Positions 1 to 6,212 of a stretch of DNA of 21,799 nucleotides are shown here, one piece after another (the stretch's first letter is position 1; every line of letters starts with the position of its first letter). The translations under genes were made by a program, and so were the position numbers. The notes below the pieces were generated by a model. It made no database searches. It had not been told where the DNA came from and worked only from the letters and a program-made list of their open reading frames with translations. The DNA is from Candidatus Omnitrophota bacterium (lineage in GTDB: Bacteria > Omnitrophota > Gorgyraeia > Zapsychrales > Zapsychraceae). The stretch lies in NCBI GenBank assembly GCA_018062515.1, contig JAGOSC010000045.1:1-21799 (forward strand), given 5' to 3'.

Positions 1-1490
1 TGCGCGGACCCGGAGGAACTCTTTGGGGGGCGAATGCCGTTAATGGTGTTATCAATGTCATTACAAAATCATCAACAAAAACAAAAGGTAGTTTGGTATC
101 CGCTGGAGCCGGAAGCGAAGAAAAGGGCTTTGGAACTTTTCGCTATGGTGATCAAGCGGGCGGCTGGGATTATCGCGCGTACGGAAAATATTTTAACCGG
201 GATTCGGGATATCGTCGAGACGGGGCAAATATCGATGAATGGAACATGGCTAAGGCTGGTTTTAGGACGGATAAAGAGCAATGGACAATACAAGGGGATT
301 TTTATAATGGTGCGGTGGAACAGCGGACTAATGTGATTTCATTTACATCGCCGCTGGCTCAAACGGTGGACGAGCGCGCCGATATCCGCGGGGCGAATCT
401 ATTAGCGAAATATACGGAAGAAGATTGGTCTTTACAAGTTTATTGGGATGAAACGTTGCGGGATTTTCTATCGTTTAAGGAACTTAGAGATCGGATTGAT
501 GCAGAATATTTGCGCCGTCATCAGCTCACTGATAACCAAGAACTCAGCTGGGGACTTGGATACAAATTGGAGCTGGAAGATATTAAAAACACTGAAACGT
601 TCAGCATTCAGGATCCTTCTGAGCCGGACCAGGTCTTTAGTTTCTTCACACAAGATGAAGTATCCATGACCGATGATTTTACATTGATTTTCGGTAGTAA
701 GTTTGAACATAATATTTATACCGGGTTTGAGGTACAACCTAATGTCCGTGCTTTGTATCATATTAGTGACCAGCAACAGTTGTGGTCAGCCGTTTCTCAT
801 TCTGTGCGTACACCATCACGCATTCATACCAACGGGATCATCACTGGTTATTCTACGACGACGGGAAATTTTACACGCATTTCCCCAAATGACGACGTGG
901 ACGCGGAAAATATTACGTCGTATGAAATAGGATACAGAAATCAACCGATGGAAAAAGCATTTTTTGACGTAGCCGCTTATTCAAATTATTATAAAGATCT
1001 AATCAGTTTTACTCGAGGGTCCACGATAACCGATAGAGGGCAGACAGTCACACTTTTTCCCGTCGTGAATGGAATGAGCGGAGAGGTGTATGGGATTGAA
1101 ACTTCAGGTGAAGTGAGGTTATTAGAATGGTGGAAATTAAAAGGTAATCTCGCTTGGTCTCGCATGATGTTGCACACGGATGACGATGTGACTAATTTAG
1201 GTTTAGAACGCGGTTTGGAAACGGCTGTACCAAAATATACGGCATACCTGCAATCTTCTTATGATCTTCCGAAGGATGTAAAATTTGATCATATTCTACG
1301 CTATGTCGATGCCGCCCGATCAGCTTCATCATATCTTGAGCTAGACATCGTCGTCAGTAAAACGCTTAATGAATGGGACTTTTCTTTAGTAGGACAAAAC
1401 CTTGTACATGATCATCATAGAGAAGCGGTCGGAGCAACCGCAACGGAAATCGAGCGTGGTGGTTATGTAAAAGTCACTAGGAAGTTCTAA
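1..1490 (+). CDS. TonB-dependent outer-membrane receptor, 5'-truncated by the window edge
   Basis: The frame is open from base 3 to the stop at 1488-1490, so the gene starts outside the window; the methionine-like codon at 93 is internal. The first residues read RGPGGTLWGANAVNGVINVI, the typical end of a TonB plug domain. The remaining ~460 residues look like a 22-strand beta-barrel with many alternating aromatic strands (for example TSYEIGYRNQ and FFDVAAYSNYYKDLI). The protein ends in VTRKF, with the C-terminal phenylalanine expected of an outer-membrane barrel. The family imports scarce ligands such as siderophores, cobalamin or oligosaccharides using TonB energy; the substrate here is not evident. 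The stop codon overlaps the next start by 1 nt (TAATG). Coupling to a YfiR protein and a CHASE8 kinase suggests that the receptor feeds, or is controlled by, a signalling pathway. Confidence 0.93.
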   Translation, partial: RGPGGTLWGANAVNGVINVITKSSTKTKGSLVSAGAGSEEKGFGTFRYGDQAGGWDYRAYGKYFNRDSGYRRDGANIDEWNMAKAGFRTDKEQWTIQGDFYNGAVEQRTNVISFTSPLAQTVDERADIRGANLLAKYTEEDWSLQVYWDETLRDFLSFKELRDRIDAEYLRRHQLTDNQELSWGLGYKLELEDIKNTETFSIQDPSEPDQVFSFFTQDEVSMTDDFTLIFGSKFEHNIYTGFEVQPNVRALYHISDQQQLWSAVSHSVRTPSRIHTNGIITGYSTTTGNFTRISPNDDVDAENITSYEIGYRNQPMEKAFFDVAAYSNYYKDLISFTRGSTITDRGQTVTLFPVVNGMSGEVYGIETSGEVRLLEWWKLKGNLAWSRMMLHTDDDVTNLGLERGLETAVPKYTAYLQSSYDLPKDVKFDHILRYVDAARSASSYLELDIVVSKTLNEWDFSLVGQNLVHDHHREAVGATATEIERGGYVKVTRKF

Positions 1491-1945
1491 TGAAAAACGT
1501 GATAAAAATTATTTTTATCTGTTTTTTTATCGGGTGTCCTAAGGTATATAGTCAAGGTTCTGCCACCGAAAATGATATCAAGACCGCTTTTATTTTTCAC
1601 TTCCTCAACTATACGGAGTGGAATGATGACTCTTCAGAATTAAACGTCTGTATCGAAGATGATACGGATCTCCGCTCGACCGCCAAAGTCCATCTCGACG
1701 AAAGAGTCATTAAAGGGCGAACGATTAAAGTTGTCCGCAAAGCGGCATCCTGCCATATTTTAATATCCGAAGTCTCTCCAGATACAGACCATATGCTGAC
1801 AATCGGCAATTTGTCCGACGGAGCTGTATTTGAATTTCGAAAGTTAAACGACAAATTGCGGTTTGCTGTTAATTTGGCAAAAGTTAAAGAATCCAAATTG
1901 AAAATCAGCAGTCAACTCCTCAAACTTGCCATTGTGGAGGAATAG
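1490..1945 (+). CDS. YfiR-family (DUF4154) periplasmic regulator
   Basis: This 151-residue protein has an N-terminal signal peptide (residues 1-22). FFIGC could also act as a weak lipobox. The mature part carries YfiR/HmsC hallmarks: KTAFIFHFLNYTEW after the signal, C54 in NVCIED, an ERVIKGRTI segment, C88 in ASCHILISE, then MLTIGNLSDG, and a C-terminal KLRFAVNLAKVKESKLKISS stretch followed by LLKLA. C54 and C88 are placed like the conserved disulfide pair of the family. In Pseudomonas, YfiR sits in the periplasm and represses the CHASE8 domain of the diguanylate cyclase YfiN. Here the adjacent CHASE8 protein is a histidine kinase, so I infer that YfiR controls that kinase. It overlaps the receptor gene by 1 nt and is followed 2 nt later by the kinase start. 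Confidence 0.88.
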   Translation: MKNVIKIIFICFFIGCPKVYSQGSATENDIKTAFIFHFLNYTEWNDDSSELNVCIEDDTDLRSTAKVHLDERVIKGRTIKVVRKAASCHILISEVSPDTDHMLTIGNLSDGAVFEFRKLNDKLRFAVNLAKVKESKLKISSQLLKLAIVEE

Positions 1946-1947
1946 TC

Positions 1948-3570
1948 GTGAAATCACCGATTATTAAGCGGATTATCGTATTCGGCGTTCTTAATGGTAT
2001 TCTTTCATTAGCCCTCGCAACGATTGGTTTTGGGATTTTTGAATTCTACAAGATCAAAAATGAATTGATCAGTCGGGTAGACTCTCAAATGGATATGTTG
2101 GCTTATAATCTCGAGCCCACCTTGGTATTTGACGATTCGGAAGCCGCTACGAAAATTCTTAAGTCGCTTCAAGATGATCCATCCACGATTCGAGCTGTTG
2201 TGTATTCGGTCGCAGGAAAAGAATTTGCTTCTTTTAAACGCTCAGACCGCCCGGCTGACTTGAAGCGCTCCAAGTTCATTCAATATAATCATAAAAATAT
2301 TGGTTATATTGATATTGAATCCGTGTACGTCGGGCTGATGGAACGTTTTTTAATGTACGCGATGATTTCACTTCTTATTATTTTAATTACCATGCCCATA
2401 TCGTATTTTGTTTCAGCGCCCATCCGAAAGCAAGTTTACGCGGCTGTCATTCAGTTGGAAAAACAATCTGATCGATTGCGGCTTTTGGCGGACCAAGTCC
2501 TCAATACGGAGCAAAAGGAAAGAAAGCGCATTGCAGCCTTGGTTCATGATCATCTTCAACAAATCCTCGTCGCCATTAAATTACAAGTTTCACAATCGAT
2601 GAAAGCAATAGAAAACAAACAATATGACAAGGCCTCAGATAGTTTGCAGCGCGGCGAGAAATTTTTAAGCGGAGCCATACTCGCCGCTAAATCATTAACA
2701 GTGGAATTACGGCCGCCGGTTTTATATGAAGACGGTCTCGGCGCGGCTTTTCAGTGGTTATCCAAGAAATTTAAAGAGGAGCATGATCTTCAGGTTGTTA
2801 CATATTTAGAAGAAATCCCACCCAATCTTCCGGATAGTTTAAAGATTATGCTTTATGAATCCGTTAAAGAATTGCTATTTAATGTTGTGAAATATTCGGG
2901 AGTAGATAAGGCGGAATTGTTCATGCAGTATACAAAAGGTTTGATTAAAATAACCGTCAAAGATAAGGGGCGCGGTTTTGATGCCACACAAGTTGAGAAA
3001 GTATCCTCGGAAAAAGGTTTTGGTTTGTTTAGTATCCGCGAACGTTTAAAAATTCTTAAAGGTAGTTTAAAAATTGATTCCACCCCATGGGATGGGACAA
3101 CGCTTGAAATCACGATTCCTGTTAACGTTGAGATAGAGTCGCCATCGGATTTAGGTATTCCGGTTATCGAAGAGGAAAGTGGAGACGATGGGAATAAAAA
3201 CCGGCATATCCGTGTTCTTCTCGTCGATGATCATGCCTTAGTCCGTGAAGGTATAGCTAACATTTTGAAAGAAAATTCGCTGATTAAAGTGGTCGCCCAG
3301 GCCGAAAATGGAATGGAGGCGATCGAGAAGGTCGAGAATTATCGTCCCGAAGTTGTGGTTATGGATATCAATATGCCGAAACTCAACGGTATCGAAGCCA
3401 CGCGTATCATCAAGAAAAAATATCCCTACATTGATATCATTGGGCTATCGGTGCAAGATGAAAGAGATGTGTCTGACTCATTCATTAAAGCCGGGGCTTC
3501 AACATTGATTAACAAAGCCGGTGACCCGCAGGAACTGATTAAAGCAATACTTGTCTGCGTCGGGAAATAG
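1948..3570 (+). CDS. Hybrid sensor histidine kinase: CHASE8, HisKA_3, HATPase_c and NarL-type receiver
   Basis: The start is GTG at 1948, supported by the Shine-Dalgarno GGAGGAA at 1937-1943 inside the end of the YfiR gene. Layout over 540 residues: membrane segment ~9-31; periplasmic CHASE8-like domain ~35-130, with LAYNLEPTLVFDD and DDPSTIRAVVYS; membrane segment ~133-155; short linker helix; DesK/NarX-type dimerisation domain with KRIAALVHDHLQQ and the likely phosphoacceptor H200; ATPase domain ~295-392 with an N-box around N312, DKGRGFD at 339-345 and GFGLFSIRER at 357-366. A receiver follows at ~420-540 with D427/D428, acceptor D473, S501 and K523. The receiver resembles NarL/UvrY receivers, but the LuxR-type helix-turn-helix is absent. 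The kinase probably phosphorylates its own receiver and perhaps the free receiver encoded next. Confidence 0.9.
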   Translation: MKSPIIKRIIVFGVLNGILSLALATIGFGIFEFYKIKNELISRVDSQMDMLAYNLEPTLVFDDSEAATKILKSLQDDPSTIRAVVYSVAGKEFASFKRSDRPADLKRSKFIQYNHKNIGYIDIESVYVGLMERFLMYAMISLLIILITMPISYFVSAPIRKQVYAAVIQLEKQSDRLRLLADQVLNTEQKERKRIAALVHDHLQQILVAIKLQVSQSMKAIENKQYDKASDSLQRGEKFLSGAILAAKSLTVELRPPVLYEDGLGAAFQWLSKKFKEEHDLQVVTYLEEIPPNLPDSLKIMLYESVKELLFNVVKYSGVDKAELFMQYTKGLIKITVKDKGRGFDATQVEKVSSEKGFGLFSIRERLKILKGSLKIDSTPWDGTTLEITIPVNVEIESPSDLGIPVIEEESGDDGNKNRHIRVLLVDDHALVREGIANILKENSLIKVVAQAENGMEAIEKVENYRPEVVVMDINMPKLNGIEATRIIKKKYPYIDIIGLSVQDERDVSDSFIKAGASTLINKAGDPQELIKAILVCVGK

Positions 3571-3607
3571 GCGCCTACGTATTTCGAAATAAAAAAATTA
3601 TAGAGGA

Positions 3608-3613
3608 TATAAT
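3608..3613 (+). promoter_or_regulatory. Probable -10 box for the free-standing receiver gene
   Basis: A perfect TATAAT lies 22 nt before the start codon at 3636, in the 65-bp gap after the kinase gene. I see no convincing -35 box at 16-18 bp; the region there is A-rich. The receiver gene may therefore be expressed separately from the kinase as well as by read-through. Confidence 0.4.
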
Positions 3614-3635
3614 ATATTTTAAAAGGATTTTACAT

Positions 3636-4031
3636 ATGGAAGAATCAAAAATCAAAATATCCGTCGTCGATGATAATGAAATGATGTGCACAGAAATTAT
3701 TAATTTTTTATCCGATACAAATGATTTTGATATTTGCCCGCCAGCGTATAATTATGAACAGGGTTTAAAAATTATTGAAAGTTGTAAACCCGACGTGGTT
3801 CTGGTTGATTTAAATTTAAAGTCTGGCCCTTCCGGATCTGATTTAATTCGAGAAATCCGAAAACGCAATCTTTCCTGCCGCTGCATCGCGATATCAGCGC
3901 ACACCCGCGATCATCTTTCTCTTCATTGCCGCCAGCAGGCTATTTCCCATTATGTCAGTAAATTCGACATTATTGATCAATTGGTCCCGATGATACGATC
4001 AATTTTAAATAAACAACCCAACGTATCATAA
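3636..4031 (+). CDS. Single-domain response regulator (CheY-like receiver)
   Basis: This 131-residue protein is essentially one receiver domain. D12/D13 form the acidic pair in SVVDDNE, D58 in VLVDLNL is the likely phosphorylation site, S87 in AISAH takes the Thr/Ser switch position, and K109 in YVSKFD is the conserved lysine. There is no output domain; the C-terminus ends ~15 residues after the last receiver helix. The Shine-Dalgarno AAAAGGAT at about 3621-3628 precedes the ATG. It is most likely a partner of the kinase encoded 65 bp upstream, acting by protein-protein interaction or as a phosphate relay or sink. No DNA-binding protein is encoded in this cluster. Confidence 0.88.
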   Translation: MEESKIKISVVDDNEMMCTEIINFLSDTNDFDICPPAYNYEQGLKIIESCKPDVVLVDLNLKSGPSGSDLIREIRKRNLSCRCIAISAHTRDHLSLHCRQQAISHYVSKFDIIDQLVPMIRSILNKQPNVS

Positions 4032-4052
4032 CTCGGGTTAAATCATTTTCTT

Positions 4053-4068
4053 ATTTTAGATCTAAAAT
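4053..4068. repeat. 16-bp perfect palindrome upstream of the acyltransferase promoter
   Basis: ATTTTAGATCTAAAAT is its own reverse complement. It lies between the receiver gene and the acyltransferase gene, 16 bp upstream of the proposed -35 box at 4084. It is AT-rich with no loop and no following U-tract, so it is not an intrinsic terminator. It could be an operator for a dimeric regulator; in an AT-rich gap, chance cannot be excluded. Confidence 0.35.
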
Positions 4069-4083
4069 CTACTTAGAAATGAA

Positions 4084-4113
4084 TTCAACTTTTGAATGAG
4101 ATTGTGCTAAACT
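4084..4113 (+). promoter_or_regulatory. Promoter of the acyltransferase gene, placing transcription start at the ATG
   Basis: TTCAAC (4084-4089) and TAAACT (4108-4113) are 18 bp apart, and the -10 box carries an upstream TG (extended -10). Only 7 nt separate the -10 box from the ATG at 4121, so the start site would be at or 1 nt before the ATG. This fits the absence of a Shine-Dalgarno. The 12-mer TGTGCTAAACTG (4103-4114) matches the helicase promoter TGTGTTAGACTG (15499-15510) at 10 of 12 positions. Confidence 0.55.
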
Positions 4114-4120
4114 GAACATC

Positions 4121-5050
4121 ATGTCAACGCCGCCAACCCAAGAAAAATTTCTTAATCGTTTATCGAATCGATCACTGCATATTCTCAAATGGACCATGCT
4201 CCATTTGCCGTTTTGGATCATTGCCCTCGTGTTTAAACCCCTTTTTTTGATCGCCGTCGCCTGTTTAAAGAAGCAGCGGAAAATTTGTGAAATGAATCTC
4301 CACTCGGTTTATCTTCAAACAAAAACACCTCAAGAATACAAAGCCATGGCGAAAGCGTGCATTAGAGATATCGGGCACAGCATGATGGACATGCTTTTTT
4401 ATGTGAACCGGCCGAATAAATTAAATAAGATTGCTGAATTCTACGGCGAGGAACACTTAAAGGCGGCTATGGAGAAAGGAAAAGGGGTTATAGGAGTTAC
4501 CGCTCATTTGGGGAATTTTCCGCTTCTGTTTCTTTCTTTGGTGCAAAAAGGTTACAAAGTCAATGTCATCATTCGTCCCATGCGGAATAAAAATTTTAGT
4601 GAGTTCATGTTTGATTTATGCGCGCAGTGGAAAATAAATATGATTCAGACCTTTCCAACAAAAGTGTTTCTCAAAGAAACGTTAGGCGCGCTTAAGCGTA
4701 ATGAATTGTTATTTATTTTATTGGATGAAGAAGCCAAGCAGGAGGCGGGGGTGATGGTTGATTTTTTAAATAACCGAGTTTCTCGGGCCATCGGGCCGCT
4801 TTTATTCCATAAAAGAACTGACTCATCGATACTACCCATTTTTATTATTAAAGAAAATAAAAATTTTAAAATATTTATCGAACCCACGCTAGAGGTTGAA
4901 ACAAAATATAGCGCCGAGGAGAATGATCAGCGCAATATATCCGCATTAACACGTGTGATTGAATCTTTTGTTAAGCAATATCCAAAGCAATGGGGAGGCT
5001 GGCTCAATAAGCGCTGGACTGAATCGAACCAGCCTCCCACAAGAATTTAG
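4121..5050 (+). CDS. LpxL/HtrB-family lysophospholipid acyltransferase
   Basis: This 309-residue protein has a membrane anchor at ~28-48 and then the LPLAT fold. The catalytic block reads TAHLGNFPLL (127-136), with H129 as the expected catalytic base, followed by IRPMRNKNF (151-159), LDEEAKQEAGVMVDF (201-215) and the C-terminal WGGWLNKRW (291-299) typical of the family. The family transfers acyl chains to lipid A precursors or related glycolipids at the inner membrane. Lipid A enzymes use H-x4-D/E; here the acidic position is proline 134. It is therefore either a family variant with another acceptor or a weak enzyme. The start at 4121 has no Shine-Dalgarno and probably lies on a leaderless transcript. 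It stops 3 bp from the convergent porin gene. Confidence 0.85.
   Translation: MSTPPTQEKFLNRLSNRSLHILKWTMLHLPFWIIALVFKPLFLIAVACLKKQRKICEMNLHSVYLQTKTPQEYKAMAKACIRDIGHSMMDMLFYVNRPNKLNKIAEFYGEEHLKAAMEKGKGVIGVTAHLGNFPLLFLSLVQKGYKVNVIIRPMRNKNFSEFMFDLCAQWKINMIQTFPTKVFLKETLGALKRNELLFILLDEEAKQEAGVMVDFLNNRVSRAIGPLLFHKRTDSSILPIFIIKENKNFKIFIEPTLEVETKYSAEENDQRNISALTRVIESFVKQYPKQWGGWLNKRWTESNQPPTRI
4993..5038. terminator. 10-bp perfect inverted repeat at the junction of two convergent genes
   Basis: GGGAGGCTGG (4993-5002) and CCAGCCTCCC (5029-5038) are exact reverse complements separated by 26 nt. They lie inside the last codons of the acyltransferase gene and just downstream of the porin stop on the other strand. 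Neither strand has a U-tract after the stem, so this is not a textbook intrinsic terminator. It could stabilise both 3' ends or act as a bidirectional pause. Confidence 0.4.
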
Positions 5051-5053
5051 ATA

Positions 5054-5860
5054 TTAAAATGTGTATGCCATTTTAACTCCTCCAAAGATTTTATCTTCCT
5101 GATTACCGATATTTTCATCTTCTAAATCACCCATAGGTAAATTATACCCGACGGTTGGGATAACGTTGAGATTAGGCGTAAGAGCGAGATTCAATCCAGC
5201 CGTTGGTGTTAAATGCATTCCTTCGCCAGACAGCCATTGACCATCTACATATCCCAAAGTTAATCCTAAGTCGACGGCTGTTCCGGTTTTTTGACAAACA
5301 AGGATTTTATGTGATACGGCGAGCGTGTAATAGTTTCCATCTCCATCGGTGTTTAAACTTTCCCCATCTTCATAGTCATGGTAAAAAGCGACCGTCGGTG
5401 TTAAGAGTGTAGCCACCGCCGCGGACACAAAGAATTCTTTGGACGATGTGTTGTATTCCGGGAAATCATACCACGTGTGCCCGGCGCTGACGGTGACGGG
5501 TTCAAGTGTATACGCGTAAGACATGTAGTAATCACTTTCATCCGAGGTCAATGCGTCTTTACTTTCCACATCAAAACTTCCCCAGTAACCCACGGTAAAA
5601 CCTTTTGTCGAGAAACTGAACCCCGGCTGTAAAACGCTGTCCCGGTCGAGATATTGTCCCCGCCATACATAACGGTTAAAGTAATCCAGAGTTCCTCCGC
5701 CGGTGATTTCCACCCCTAAATCTTTTAAATAACCTCCGAGTAGGGTGGGAGGTTCGACAGCTTCATCTTCTTGAGCATGCGCCGGAAGAGAAGTGTGTAG
5801 GCAAAATAAAAGAAAGAAACTGCTGAGTGTTAATTTTACGATTTTGCTGATGTCCTTCAT
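5054..5860 (-). CDS. TorF-family putative porin / outer-membrane beta-barrel
   Basis: The second ATG (5860) is preferred: the Shine-Dalgarno AAGGAG (5872-5867) is 6 nt upstream of it, whereas it directly abuts the first ATG (5866). The product is ~268 residues with a signal peptide ending near LPAHAQ. The mature part starts a barrel with GGGTLDYFNRYVWRGQ, the N-terminal pattern of TorF-like porins and related barrels, continues with strands such as VSAGHTWYDFPEY, and ends in KMAYTF with the C-terminal phenylalanine. Such proteins are thought to let small solutes through the outer membrane, and relatives often sit near ammonium transporters; no such neighbour is visible here, so the substrate is unknown. 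It is a single-gene unit behind a long structured leader with two terminator-like hairpins, implying regulated expression. Confidence 0.8.
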   Translation of the reverse strand: MKDISKIVKLTLSSFFLLFCLHTSLPAHAQEDEAVEPPTLLGGYLKDLGVEITGGGTLDYFNRYVWRGQYLDRDSVLQPGFSFSTKGFTVGYWGSFDVESKDALTSDESDYYMSYAYTLEPVTVSAGHTWYDFPEYNTSSKEFFVSAAVATLLTPTVAFYHDYEDGESLNTDGDGNYYTLAVSHKILVCQKTGTAVDLGLTLGYVDGQWLSGEGMHLTPTAGLNLALTPNLNVIPTVGYNLPMGDLEDENIGNQEDKIFGGVKMAYTF

Positions 5861-5910
5861 GTTCATCTCCTTATGGTTGGTTGAATAAAATTAACGTCGG
5901 TTCAGAAAAT

Positions 5911-5954
5911 AAAAAAGCCCTCTTTGCATTGATGAAAAATCAATGGAAGAGGGC
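5911..5954 (-). terminator. Intrinsic terminator within the porin leader (hairpin 4)
   Basis: On the minus strand GCCCTCTT pairs with AAGAGGGC (8 bp), and inside it CATTGAT pairs with ATCAATG (7 bp) after a small bulge, with a short A/T loop. Six U residues follow (5916-5911). It lies ~40 nt before the porin Shine-Dalgarno, so it would block porin expression when formed. Confidence 0.75.
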
Positions 5955-5967
5955 AGCCTTGCCCAAA

Positions 5968-6002
5968 CAAAAAACCCCTAACTGTAATTTACAAGTTAAG
6001 GG
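5968..6002 (-). terminator. First terminator-like hairpin in the porin leader (hairpin 3)
   Basis: The stem spans 5975-6002: GGG/CCC, one A-C mismatch, AGTTA/TAACT, a one-base bulge and GTA/TAC, followed on the minus strand by six U residues at 5974-5969. The 5' arm CCCUU can also pair with the upstream AAGG near 6012-6015, which would open this hairpin. It sits before a second terminator, a tandem arrangement. Confidence 0.5.
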
Positions 6003-6080
6003 CTTCATAGTCCTTGGCCGGCGATCAACGCCGAATCGAAAAATCCCCCCGGAACGTCTTCGTTCTAAGGGAACTTTCAA

Positions 6081-6108
6081 AGTATATGAGTTTTTAAATT
6101 TTTGTCAA
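6081..6108 (-). promoter_or_regulatory. Promoter of the porin leader
   Basis: On the minus strand a perfect TTGACA (6108-6103) is followed after 16 bp by TATACT (6086-6081). Transcription should start near 6074, giving a 5' untranslated region of ~210 nt before the start at 5860. Confidence 0.75.
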
Positions 6109-6212
6109 GAAAGAATTTTTTATGAATACATTTTCTTTCCATTTTTCTCAATTTTATATTATGATGTTTTCCTGCCGTACGCACGATGTGTACAAAAAAA
6201 GGTAAATTTTAG

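Larger units (their letters stand above)
5873..6075 (-). ncRNA. Structured 5' leader of the porin gene; attenuator or riboswitch-like, class unknown
   Basis: This covers most of the 346-bp gap between the porin and ABC genes. Transcription should begin near 6074-6075. In transcript order the RNA can form: hairpin 1 (6073-6044, UUCCCU/GGGGGGA with an inner GAACG/CGUUC); hairpin 2 (6033-6019, CGGCG/CGCCG); a linker with GGACUAUGAAGCC; hairpin 3 (6002-5975) followed by six U; a small hairpin GGGCA/UGCCC (5964-5951); and hairpin 4 (5954-5917) followed by six U. The small hairpin shares bases 5951-5954 with hairpin 4, so the two are mutually exclusive, as an antiterminator and terminator would be. 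I compared it by eye with SAM, TPP, cobalamin, c-di-GMP-I, glutamine, fluoride and yybP-ykoY cores and saw no match. No leader peptide is evident. Confidence 0.6.

Noticed and set aside
5002..5029. A tRNA T-arm-like string (GGTTCGATTC) on the minus strand near 5021-5030
   Set aside because: The flanking bases do not form the other tRNA arms; the string lies inside the acyltransferase reading frame and the 10-bp inverted repeat.
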